Assembly: GCA_937625935.1 (NCBI GenBank)
Contig: OW569375.1
Location: 186,001-250,000, forward strand
Direction of reading: 5' to 3'
Source: Tetramitus jugosus
Taxonomy: Eukaryota; Heterolobosea; Eutetramitea; Acrasida; Vahlkampfiidae
Length of the DNA stretch: 64,000 nt
This document shows positions 1 to 9,900 of the stretch, in pieces (the first letter of the stretch is position 1; each line of letters opens with the position of its first letter). The notes beneath the pieces were generated by a model, which was not told the DNA's origin, made no database searches, and saw nothing but the letters and a program-made list of their open reading frames with translations. The translations under genes and the position numbers were made by a program.

Positions 1-1535
1 TGATGGAAGTTGCAAACTTTTCCAAATAAATGGACAAGGCAGCTTCAACAGCACCACCACCTGGAACAACATATTTGGATTCCAATACTCTCTTGACAAC
101 GCACAAAGCATCATGCAGAGATCTGTCCATTTCATCGAGAATAAACTCGTTAGCACCTCTCAAAATGATAGATTGAGCTTTGCTGGACTTTCCTCCCTTG
201 ATATACAATAGTTGATCATCAGCCAAAGTCTCTTCTACAACTTCGTCAGCCTCTCCCAAATAAGAAGGATCAAAAGATTCATCACCTTCCAAATTAGCCA
301 AAGAGGTGACAAGAGTAGCACCAGTCAATTTGGCAATTCTTCTCAAATCGTCCTTGTTACATCTTCTAGCAGCCATAGCTCCAGCCTCAACGAAATACTT
401 CAAGCACAAATCATCAATACCCTTCGTGGTGAAAATGACATTTGCACCGGCATCCAAAATCATTTGGATCTTATCTCTGATAAGAGTAATTTCACGCTCT
501 TGAACACCTTGCAATTGAGTTGGGTCAGTAATTTGAACTTGAATACCCATCTTCAATCTTTGTCTGTTTAAGTTAAAGTCCAAGACGGCAATCTTTGCAT
601 TCTTTACAGTTTGTGGCATCTGTTGGGATGCTCTTCTCACGTTAATAGCATAACCATTGATCAAAGCAGATTCCTTCAATGATCTACCGTGTTGCTTCAA
701 CACATTTACACTCTTAACTGGATATCTTTCCTTACCAGATCCAGTGATCACCTTCACGTTTTGAATAGCATCAACACACATCTCTGAGAAATGCTCACTC
801 TCAGCGCCAATAATCTTGGAAGACATGGAGGTCTTGGCAGCATTGACTAAAGCATCCTTGCCAAGAGTATCAGTCTTGATTTGCAAGTCAGAACGAATGA
901 ATTCAATTGATTTCTTAGCAGCCAATTTCATGCCAGCAATCACATTGGTTGGATGTATTCCGTTCTTGATCAATTCATTGGCTCTCTGTGTACAAGAACA
1001 TCAAAAGCAGAAAAAGTCACAAATGTGTCAATAAAAATTGTTGTTTCATGATTTCACAATGAAAGATGATTTCACACTTCGATTTGAGAGTGTAAAGATA
1101 AACGATTGATAAATTTGTACCTTCATCAATTCAGCAGCAAGGATGACAACACTGGTTGTACCATCACCAACTGCTTCATCTTGAGTTTGAGCCAATTCGA
1201 CCAAAATCTTAGCAGCAGGGTGCTTAATTTCAATTTGAGACAAAATGGTGGCACCATCATTGGTAACTACAAAAATAAAAATGATTGTGTGGTTAGCTTT
1301 CACTGTCATTTCAATGGTTACATGTGCGTTCATCACACAATGAAGAGATCAACCTACCAGTCACATCACCAATATCATCAACAAGCATTTTATCAAGACC
1401 TTGTGGACCAAGGGAAGTCTTCATAATTTGTTGAACAGTGGACACAGCGTGTACATTTTCGTCTCTAACGTCTTGACCAGATGTTCTAGTACCATCAATC
1501 TGGAGCATGGAGTTGCTTCTTTGTGCTGCGAACAT
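1..1535 (-). CDS. CCT1: T-complex protein 1 subunit alpha (CCT1), 3' end beyond window
   Basis: One of eight subunits of the cytosolic CCT/TRiC chaperonin, which folds actin, tubulin and other proteins using ATP. Three exons fit: 1535..1358, 1266..1121 and 985..1, with introns GTAGGT..GTAG and GTACAA..ACAG. The joined frame gives about 436 residues of a usual ~545, so the C-terminus lies past base 1. Visible family motifs are [13 protein letters not shown] (residues 47-59), the nucleotide-binding TNDGAT (61-66) and GDGTTS (93-98), and [13 protein letters not shown] near the visible end. The long run around [20 protein letters not shown] is typical of the alpha subunit rather than the other seven. 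ATG at 1535 is chosen because the upstream in-frame codons look non-coding. A TTTGGGCGG-like box lies about 130 bases upstream. Confidence 0.95.
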
Positions 1536-1711
1536 TGTATTTACTGTGTGAGTGTTGATGTGTGGATGCGATTGATGAAATGATTTGTTCAAGATGAAAA
1601 AATGGAGACTGTGGAAATTTTGGTTACAATAGGAGTCGGCTGTTGTAAGGAAAATATTCCGACAAAAATTTGGGCGGTAAAAACTTCCACGGAATGCACG
1701 ATGTATTGTTG

Positions 1712-2416
1712 TTACTTCTTGGCCCGAGCTCTGGTTGGTCCTTTCTTTGGAGGAGGAGCTTTTTCTATCAATATTATATTTCTATTACCTTCCTTCTTCT
1801 CTTTGGCAACTTTGGACAAGTAGTCGTAGTTTTCACCTTCTTGGAGAAGATCCAGAATTTCCTTGTGGTCGTACTCCTTTGCCCAATAAGCTGCTGTTTT
1901 CCCTTGGGCGTCCAGTGTTGTTGCACAACACCCCCTACTTATCAAAAGTTTAGAAATAGTTGACATCCCTTTCTGTGCAGCAAGATGCAACGGTGTAAGG
2001 CCCTGACGATCCTGTAAATTAGGGTCCGCATAGTGATTCAACAATGTTTCTACAAATTTCTTGTTTCCCTTACCTACAGCCATATGAAGTGGAGTTAAAC
2101 TTCCAACATCTGGTTCGAGCTGAACATTGGGATCACAACCATAAGATAGAACGAGTTCCAATATCGAAAGAAAACCTTTTTCAACACATATCTAAGGTCG
2201 ATCATTGAGAGAATTAATAGGAATTGAGATTAAAACACATTTATTCTTCCATTGTGAATTGAGTGAACATTGTGAAAGAAGCTACACACTTACATGACAT
2301 GCGTTGGCTCCCCGAGAAGTTGACGCATTAATATTGACATTGGTTTCAACGGCAATAGTTGACACTAGTCGCGCATCACCCGAGCTAACAGCGTTCAAGA
2401 ATACTTGTTCGGCCAT
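1712..2416 (-). CDS. Ankyrin-repeat protein
   Basis: Two exons, 2416..2294 and 2191..1712, joined in phase 0 across a GTAAGT..TTAG intron of 102 bases, giving about 200 residues. The N-terminus (MAEQVFLNAVSSGDARLV) is a first ankyrin-type helix pair. Clear repeats follow with SLTPLHMAVGKGN and GLTPLHLAAQKG, and a degenerate one with AAYWAKEYDH. The C-terminus is basic and proline-rich (APPPKKGPTRARAKK). Ankyrin stacks bind partner proteins. Nothing here names the partner, and no catalytic domain is visible. The 3' end faces the CCT1 promoter, leaving only 176 bases between the two genes. The repeat assignment is secure. The cellular role is unknown. Confidence 0.8.
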
Positions 2417-2623
2417 CAATCTCCAGTACTTTTCAAGTTCACACCACACCTGTAAACGAACAGTTTCTGCTGCAGAAAAAATATTCCGCGAAATCTAATT
2501 CGAGGCCTGCCTTGAGGGAACTGTGGGTTCCAACCAGTTGTTTGTGGAGCATCACAAAGAAGCAAAGTCTGTTTTTGAGTTGCGAAACAGAACACCAAAC
2601 AAAACACAAGAGAGTAGGCATAC

Positions 2624-3595
2624 ATGTTTCATCAGCAACAACCTTACAATCCACAGAACGAACTTCCATACGACCGATTTCTTCACAGCTTGTCTCAATA
2701 CTCGTACAAGAATGGTGACTCCAGTTGTACTTATATCTCCATCGAGGCATGTCTCAGGTTCATGATTGGAGATGACATTGAAAAGTTTTACATGTACAGA
2801 GATTGTGACAGTTTGAGGCGCATCATTGAAGACATTATCGTGTGTGGTGTGGCCATTGATCGGGGATTGGGCCAGAGATCGTGCGATGAGACTATAAAGG
2901 CCGATCCGAGACTGAACTCATCCATTGCACTCGAGCACCAATACTTGGCCGAACTGAAGCAACAATCACCACGACACCAACAACAACAACAATTACACAA
3001 CAATAGCAAGAGTACAAGTACCTATGGTCAGTTGTTGCGCGAGATGGAGTGCATGGCCAGGGGAGAGCAAGCAGAGAAACGCAATTACAAGGTGTGTTGT
3101 GTTCTGACAAAGCCACCAGAGACCATTTGTGTCGCACATGTTCACAATCCAAATCTATTGTTCCAATACTTGATATTCGACTCACATCCCAGGGGAAATA
3201 CACACCAGTTGGAAAGGGAAGGAATATTGAAACCGAATGGTAACATTGGACCTGGGTCAGGTGCCGGATTCTACTTTTTCAGAAATTTACAAGCGGTTGA
3301 GAGATATTTGGAGAGAGTTTTGCCAGGTTTGGATTCAATGGACCAATCTTTGTACGGCGGTCGCAATTCCTACAATACATTTGCTCACTCCATGTTTGAA
3401 GCCAATATTATACGCTTAAGGTGGATGGGAGATGATAGAAGTCCTGTTATGCACTTTTTGTCGCCACCACCAGAGCTCGAAACAAATAAGCCAGTGTTGC
3501 TCGACACAAAGAGTGAATCCAGCGACACCAACACCCTCTTGACCAACCAACCGAAGCAAAGCAGCTCCACTCATTTCCTGGATTTGACCAGATGA
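2624..3595 (+). CDS. Hypothetical protein with a possible papain-like cysteine-protease signature
   Basis: A 323-residue single-exon protein that I do not recognise as a named family. The N-terminus holds SSCTYISIEACLRF, with C35 just before a predicted helix, as in papain-like peptidases. Further on, conserved-looking blocks are ICVAHVHNPNLLFQYLIFD and FDSHPRG, with D186 and H188 in a D-x-H arrangement, then a glycine-rich GSGAGFYFF. Between them is a low-complexity Gln/His stretch (about residues 105-130), and the C-terminus is Ser/Thr-rich. A cysteine followed by a D-x-H pair is the catalytic layout of some deubiquitinase-like papain folds, so a ubiquitin-directed hydrolase is a reasonable but unproven guess. 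The ATG at 2624 is the first in frame. The gene is divergent from the ankyrin gene, and a tRNA gene follows 28 bases after its stop. Confidence 0.75.
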   Translation: MFHQQQPYNPQNELPYDRFLHSLSQYSYKNGDSSCTYISIEACLRFMIGDDIEKFYMYRDCDSLRRIIEDIIVCGVAIDRGLGQRSCDETIKADPRLNSSIALEHQYLAELKQQSPRHQQQQQLHNNSKSTSTYGQLLREMECMARGEQAEKRNYKVCCVLTKPPETICVAHVHNPNLLFQYLIFDSHPRGNTHQLEREGILKPNGNIGPGSGAGFYFFRNLQAVERYLERVLPGLDSMDQSLYGGRNSYNTFAHSMFEANIIRLRWMGDDRSPVMHFLSPPPELETNKPVLLDTKSESSDTNTLLTNQPKQSSSTHFLDLTR

Positions 3596-3622
3596 GGCCA
3601 ACAATTTTAGTAAAAGTATTTT

Positions 3623-3695
3623 CTCCTCCAGTTGGGCTCGAACCAACGACCTGCAGGTTAACAGCCTGACGCTCTACCAACTGAGCCATGGAGGA
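3623..3695 (-). tRNA. tRNA-Asn (anticodon GTT)
   Basis: The minus strand folds as a full cloverleaf of 73 bases without an intron. The acceptor stem is TCCTCCA paired with TGGAGGA, with discriminator G. The D arm is GCTC..GAGC around AGTTGGTA. The anticodon stem CAGG/CCTG closes the loop CTGTTAA, which carries GTT. The T arm is GTTGG-TTCGAGC-CCAAC. The internal A and B box sequences (TGGCTCAGTTGG and GGTTCGAGCCC) fit RNA polymerase III promoters. A short T run (TTTT) lies just past the 3' end on the same strand and would serve as the terminator. CCA is not encoded, as usual in eukaryotes. Confidence 0.95.
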
Positions 3696-3818
3696 TATAT
3701 TTAAATTCTCCGAAATATATATTTTGGCTATTTAGAACGCAAGGACGCGTTCGGATTGTTTTCCGGGCAGGGTTGTTACTGTTACTTCGTCCAACATCGA
3801 AGGTGTTATGGCATCAAA

Positions 3819-4877
3819 ATGTTTGGACTAGTTCCCTTTGGTATCATGGCCCTTGATCGATCAAGTCTGACAGATGACACCATCGAAATTTCCCTCCCGA
3901 AGAAAACAGATCAAGAAGACGTTGATCAGTATCTGAAAAAAATGAGTTCAGTGAGTCTCTTACTAGACAAAGCTTCCTTTGTTGCTGGTGAGATGATCAC
4001 AGGGAGGGTTATTCTCTATGTAGAAACACTACTCAAAGCCAGCTCATTGACAATCGAGTGGATTGGATTCGAAAGAACAAGACTGACATACGATATTTCG
4101 ACAATGCCTGCCTTAGAGTTGTATGAAACAATAACACAGAAAAAACCCGTGTTTGTTCCGGTAACCGATACAGTGACACTCTTCGATGGTGAGGTTCAGC
4201 CAGGAAGATACGAATTTTCAGTTGAGTTTCAGACCCCCAGCACACTACCTGGTGTGTTTTCCTACTATGATGATACGATCACAGCAGCCATCAAGTATAA
4301 AGCTATTGTAAGGCTCCATCTTGAGAATCAAGAAAAAGAGATTGAAAGAGCAAAGAAGCTTATCTACATTGTGCCATCATCTGCTGCAGCAGAGCAAGCC
4401 AAATCAATTTCTGTTTCGCGTGAGAAGAAGATTTTGTTTGCAAGAGGGAAGCTTGGAATTACTGCCAAACTTGACTATGACAGATTTTCGACTGATGGAG
4501 CTATTCCATTCAGAGTGCATGTTAACAATACGACGGGAAGAAATGTAAGAGCTCTCAAGGTCAAGCTCATGCAAGAGATCAAGATCTTATGCTGTGAAAA
4601 GCACGGAGAAAAAACAACCAAGGTGGCCAAGGAGAGAATCCAAGGCATCAAAGGAAGAACTAGATGTTTTGAGTTTAATTTTGAACTAGATTCTTATGAA
4701 CTGCCACCATCGACGAATGGATCTTTGATAGCGTGTCGATACTACTTTGTTGTCGAATGCAATGTACTGATGGGTCGCAAGTTAAAGGTTAGTCCTTCCT
4801 TCCAACTAATGTTGATGCCCAAGAAGTATGAACCGATCGACTTGTACACAAATTTGGAGGAGGGTTGCTGGAGATAA
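3819..4877 (+). CDS. Arrestin-like protein, tandem copy 1
   Basis: A protein of 352 residues from ATG 3819, or 311 from ATG 3942, the position matching the start of the tandem copy (MSSVSLLLDK versus MSTVSLSLDK). It looks like the arrestin/ARRDC fold. The N-domain has ASFVAGEMITGRVIL, ASSLTIEWIGFERTRL, a PGRYEFSVEFQTPSTLPGVF block and AAIKYKAIVRLHLE. The C-domain opens with GKLGITAKLDYDRFS and IPFRVHVNNTTGRNV and ends with a Y/F-rich strand (IACRYYFVVECNV). Such proteins are adaptors that link membrane receptors or cargo to trafficking and ubiquitination. No PPxY motif is visible. The copies share most blocks, so they arose by tandem duplication. The start is uncertain. The arrestin assignment rests on fold-typical motifs. 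Confidence 0.8.
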   Translation: MFGLVPFGIMALDRSSLTDDTIEISLPKKTDQEDVDQYLKKMSSVSLLLDKASFVAGEMITGRVILYVETLLKASSLTIEWIGFERTRLTYDISTMPALELYETITQKKPVFVPVTDTVTLFDGEVQPGRYEFSVEFQTPSTLPGVFSYYDDTITAAIKYKAIVRLHLENQEKEIERAKKLIYIVPSSAAAEQAKSISVSREKKILFARGKLGITAKLDYDRFSTDGAIPFRVHVNNTTGRNVRALKVKLMQEIKILCCEKHGEKTTKVAKERIQGIKGRTRCFEFNFELDSYELPPSTNGSLIACRYYFVVECNVLMGRKLKVSPSFQLMLMPKKYEPIDLYTNLEEGCWR

Positions 4878-5157
4878 ACCGTAAGTTAGAGTGCTAAGAC
4901 AGCTCTGGACCTCACAGTCATTCATTTTGTACCTCACCAAGGCATTGTATTTTGCACTGTGCAATTTGTAAATAACTCGATCACTTTTTAAAAACCCAAA
5001 CCAGGCAGACCCAGAAAGGTTCGGAACAACAAGGATTCGTACGCAGATGACATCACCCGTCGAAAATTCCGACCTCCAAATATTGCTGGAACTGAAGGGC
5101 CAACCAGAGATCACAGATCTCCAGATTAAAACAAACATTGAAGTTTAAATAATAATA

Positions 5158-6003
5158 ATGAGTACAGTGAGTCTCTCGCTAGACAAACCTTTCTTTTTTG
5201 CAGGTGAGTTGATTACTGGAAAGGTCTTGATCGATGCAAGAGCTGTCCTCCAAGCTAGCTCGTTGACAATTCATTGGATAGGATTCGAAAGAGCAAGACT
5301 AAATGTTTGCTACGATCCAGCCAGGGCAGGCGAGAGCAAAATAAAGGAAGAACTTTTGTTTGGTAAGAAGCTTACCTTAACAAAATTCCGAGATGGGAAG
5401 GTTCAACCAGGACACTACGAATTTCCAGTGCAGTTTCAGACCACCGACACACTGCCTGGTGTGTTTTCACACTTTAACGATCGTTTTTGTACAGCAGCCA
5501 TCAAGTACAAAGCTAAAGTACGACTCGAGGGTCAAGGAAACGAGATCAAAGGAAAGAGAGATATCATCATTGTGCCAGCATCTGCTGCAACTCCGCAACT
5601 CAAGTCACTTTCTTGCACCAAAGACAAGCAGTTTTTGTTTACAAGAGGGAAGCTCGAAATGACCGTCAAGCTCGGAAAGAATGTGTTTTCGACTGTTGGA
5701 TCCATTCCGGTCAAAGTACAAATCAACAATGAGACAGGAAAAGATGTGAATGCTATCAAGATAAAGCTCAAGCACTGCATCGTGATCCGTTGCTGCGAAG
5801 AGGCAGAGATATTTGAGATCAAGGTTGCCAAAAAGAAGTTCCCCGTAATTGTCAAAGCTGGAACTATGTTTTCTGACGAGTTGAATTTTGAACTCGATTC
5901 TAATTTAGAGGTTAGATTACCCTTCCAACTTGTGTTGATGCCAGAGAATGATCAACCAACCAACCTGTACACAAATTTGGAAAAAGGCTGTTGGAAGAAG
6001 TAA
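5158..6003 (+). CDS. Arrestin-like protein, tandem copy 2, shortened C-domain
   Basis: A 281-residue paralogue of the gene 280 bases upstream. Shared blocks are FFAGELITGKVLI, ASSLTIHWIGFERARL, PGHYEFPVQFQTTDTLPGVF, AAIKYKAKVRLEGQ, GKLEMTVKLGKNVFS and the terminal DQPTNLYTNLEKGCW. Near the C-terminus, copy 1 has about 25-30 extra residues between FELDS and the final FQLxLMP strand. Copy 2 runs straight from FELDSNLEV to LPFQLVLMP. This removes the segment with the aromatic strand, so the C-domain sheet should be smaller. The upstream frame is open for about 58 codons and is separated from this ATG by one TAA (5146-5148). That may be an upstream ORF or a lost N-terminal extension. Confidence 0.8.
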   Translation: MSTVSLSLDKPFFFAGELITGKVLIDARAVLQASSLTIHWIGFERARLNVCYDPARAGESKIKEELLFGKKLTLTKFRDGKVQPGHYEFPVQFQTTDTLPGVFSHFNDRFCTAAIKYKAKVRLEGQGNEIKGKRDIIIVPASAATPQLKSLSCTKDKQFLFTRGKLEMTVKLGKNVFSTVGSIPVKVQINNETGKDVNAIKIKLKHCIVIRCCEEAEIFEIKVAKKKFPVIVKAGTMFSDELNFELDSNLEVRLPFQLVLMPENDQPTNLYTNLEKGCWKK

Positions 6004-6100
6004 GAGGTTAATTTGAAATGAGAGACAATGTCAAATGAGGCCCTGTAAATAAAAACCATCTCGCACTTTTTCACTAAAGCATCACGCAACACACAACAAA

Positions 6101-6829
6101 ATGAACCCAGTGGACGATGATGAAACAACATCAATTTTGCTCCCAAACGATTTTGCTCAATGGCGTAGCACCATTTCTTCCCTCTCGAATCAATCACTAG
6201 GGGCCAACAATCACTACAATCATGAATTATTTGATCATGATATTAGAGATTTGTTGACAAACAATGATCATCATGACACATCATGGAGACACACGGAGGA
6301 TGAATTGGCGCGAAGAGGAATTTACAATTGGTTCCAAATACGGCAAGCACTGAAGAATCATCAGCATGCGATCACTTTTGGCAGCCAATCGATACACAAC
6401 AAGTACAATCACAACAACTCCAATGCAGCTGCTGCTTTCAAGTCCATTGAAGAAGCAAACGTGTTTGATGATTTACCCACAGAAGAATTGAACGAGAGAG
6501 ACATGATGGGTGTTGGTGATGATGAAGACCGAGTGAGTAGTCGCCGTATGCTAGTGGACAATGTCATGGCACTGGCATCGAATCCAAAAGCTGTTGAGCA
6601 AATGCAGCAACAACGATTGAACAATTGGATGCTCAAGCAGAGTATTCCACGGACAGTTGAATATTGGAGAAGAATGGAGAGAGACATGGCAGAGAATAGT
6701 GGATTGCCCAATCATATTCGCACCTATCAACTACCTCAAATGAGATTGCACCATCGTATTCAACAACCCGATTTGAGCAAGGTTCATTCAGTCAACAACA
6801 ACAACAACAATAACACTGCGATTACATAG
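6101..6829 (+). CDS. Hypothetical protein, Asn/His-rich, helical
   Basis: A single-exon ORF of 242 residues starting at the first ATG after the arrestin pair. I do not recognise a family. The N-terminal third is acidic with DDDE and FAQWRSTISSL. The middle has DELARRGIYNWFQIRQALKN, which reads like a short amphipathic helical unit. The C-terminal half is helical and charged, with VEYWRRMERDMAENSGLPN. It ends in a short poly-Asn run (about residues 232-238). There is no signal peptide, membrane segment or cysteine pattern. The length, sensible composition and clean ATG/stop suggest a real gene. It converges on the TPR/MYND gene, with about 150 bases between their stops. Confidence 0.65.
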   Translation: MNPVDDDETTSILLPNDFAQWRSTISSLSNQSLGANNHYNHELFDHDIRDLLTNNDHHDTSWRHTEDELARRGIYNWFQIRQALKNHQHAITFGSQSIHNKYNHNNSNAAAAFKSIEEANVFDDLPTEELNERDMMGVGDDEDRVSSRRMLVDNVMALASNPKAVEQMQQQRLNNWMLKQSIPRTVEYWRRMERDMAENSGLPNHIRTYQLPQMRLHHRIQQPDLSKVHSVNNNNNNNTAIT

Positions 6830-6979
6830 GTTTCAGTTCGAACAAGAGTAAGAGCAAGCGAGAGTACTATGAATTGAAATTGTTAGATTGATGATCAAAT
6901 TGATGGTTTTTACTGTCGATCATAAAAACAGAGTCGAGATGAGACACATAACAATAGCGAGTCATTGGGAGAGGAAAAT

Positions 6980-9900
6980 TTATTCAACAACCAAGCGATC
7001 ATCAGATACTACTGCTAACGTAGTTTGCAAGAGCATTGAACTCAATGGTATTTCTTGATGATTGTTCTGTGGTGCGCTGCTTTGATCCTTGCAGCTTTCG
7101 ATCCATCTGCTGGCTATGCCCATAATAAAGTGAACATGTGATTTCATGTCTAGTCTTCCACGTTTTGTATGAGACAGATAGAACAACAATTTGGCTGCAA
7201 ATCGTTTCACTTCTTCATCATCGTGATATTTGCCCAGAATGGCACTTATCTGCTCCACCATGTTCCTTTCGGCCATTAATTTTCGATAAAAGGAGTTCTT
7301 CTCTGCCATGATCATTAAGGTATCAAGTACAGCCATGAGCGAGTCCCTCGAGCCAATCGATTTCTCTAGTTGGTGTGCAAAGTGATCAAACTTTTCAGCT
7401 GAATAGCAGAGAGCCTTATGATTCTGCCAGTCTTCTCGCTGACATTCCACACTGCAATAGAAAGTTGAACGACAAACAGAACATCTCTTGAGCTTCGAGT
7501 CATCAGATTCTGTACTGTGACAGTTTGCACAAATTCCTGTCGTTTGATCCGGTTTCATACTATCAATAGCATTTGTAAACCCACAACCCTTCTCTCTCAG
7601 AACAGAGAAGAGACTGAGTTGCATGTCTTCCAACATGGATTTCATTTGTTGTTGAAACGGATTTTCCTTGTCAGGCGATTGTGGGTGAACCACTTCTTTC
7701 TTTGGCATTGAAGCGATGGGATTCGGTTGACTTGATGGAACACTGGAAGGCAAGTGTTTGGAGCAACGCTTTTCCAAACGCTCATACATGACATTCAAGC
7801 AGCTCGTATAGACAATATAGGCGCTTTGGTACGCAAGATCTTCAATCATGGTGTTGTCCTTGTACATTCTGTCAATGGATTGAAGTCTTTTGATTGCAAT
7901 TTTGTGTTTCACATCATCCAAATATCCATGTGATGACAGTTTCTCAGGTACTCCTACTTTGCAGTACATGCACATACGCTCAGCTCGCCTAATACTTGCA
8001 CGATAAAAAGAGTACCAAGGCTTATATTGGTTGCATCCTCCACAATAGTAGTTAATATCTCGACCATTGTTTGAAATCTGAAGAAATCCTGAAGCGAGTC
8101 TATTTGCTTTGCACAGGTCTGAGTCATACTCGAACATAGCGCAAGAGTTGAGAGCGGTCAAGTTGTCCTTTGTCAACCCATCTAGCCACGGTCCATAGTG
8201 TATATCAGGTGGTAGTAGAACTCGACCATCCTTCATGCCCTGCTCGAAACTAGCTCTGATTGATTTGCGAAAGTAGGGTGATTCTAGGAAGATTGGTGCC
8301 TCATAGAACGCAATTTCTACAAAATTATTAAGTTTTTCAATCTTCTCCATCACAGATGGTTTCGTTATGAGACAGATATTATCTTTCTGAACTTCGGACA
8401 ATGACTCCCAAAACTTGGCAATACGTTGATGTTTTCGTTTGTTATGAATAAACCATGTTCGACTCATAGACTCAGCAATTGTATCCAACTGATTGGTCAT
8501 GAGTGCAATACTCATTTCTTGTAATCGTCCACTACGCAACACTTGTGCTTCTTCGTTCAAATCTTCAATCCGTTTTCGTATATTCTGGTGAAGGAGCGTA
8601 ACTTCAGTGTTATTCTCATCAATTTTTTTGGCTACGTTCAAATCATTGACAGCATGAATAAGTAACTTCTCTCGATCGTAAGCCATTGCCCTTCGAACTC
8701 GAGCTCTCAGATATGATGGATCAATTGCAATAGATGCTGTACAATCGCTGATACAGCTTTGATGATCTGCCAATTGGAAGTGACAGGCAGCTCGATTACA
8801 ATATAGGACGGAGAGATCAATATTGTCCTCAGGACATACGGATATTGCTTTGGAATACAACTCCAAAGCATTTTGAAAATCTCCCTGCTTGTACTTAACA
8901 TTACCTTGTTCTTTCATTTGTTGATGTTCAACTATCACTTCCTTCGGTATCAAAGCCTTACTCTTAATTCGATCAAAGGCTTGCTGAGCGACCTTATTTA
9001 GTGAGCCTAATATCATTAATTCTGTTAGTGCGAGAAGCGCTAGCTCATTGTCGCCATTCGCTTCGTAACTGAGCGCTTTTCGAAATAGAGATTTTGCATG
9101 CGTAGGGCTCAATTGAAGTGCTGCATTGCAGTCCTCAATCACACTCGCATGATCATTCATCTTTGCAAAACATAGTGCTCGATTGCTATAATAGGTGACC
9201 TTGTCAGGATACATGTCATAACTGATCAAAGAAATAGCTCGCGTATAGAACTCGACTGCGGAGGTATAGTCATCATGGGCAAATTTTTCGTTTCCAATCA
9301 TTTTGTACTCGCCTGCCAAATCAATGCAAACAGAATGGAAGGAACAATCTCGCGAGTCACAAGGAGCAGCGAGCCACTCTCTAATCCAATAGACTGCACC
9401 AGCCGATCGAACCCAACTCTTTCTCATCTTTTGAGCATACTCATAACCCTCCTGGTCGCTAATCGAATATTTACAAGGTTTTTCTCTCACACCAGCCAGA
9501 TAGTACACTGTCGTAGGATTGTAGAAAAAGGCTAGATACAGCGCATCTAACGTGTCATCGTCCACGAGAAACTTGCGCCGATAAATGCGCAAAACATTGT
9601 TGTAGGCCACTTCGGTTGTCAAGTCCAAGCGATTCCTCTCTCTTCCTACCAATCGACCATACATTACAACACTGTTGTGTTGCTTGTTCTTCTCTGACCT
9701 AGTGAGTGCCATTGTGAGGAATCCGGTAATAAATAGTGTCAAGACTTTTGTGACCAAATAACGGCGCACAACCTTAAATATGGCACATTGACTCGTTTTG
9801 TTCTGATCGATTAGACAGTAGAGGGAACGATTTGATTTTTGATCATAGTCCCACCATTCATTGGACAGAGCAGCACTCAACAAGTGAAACAAACGATACC

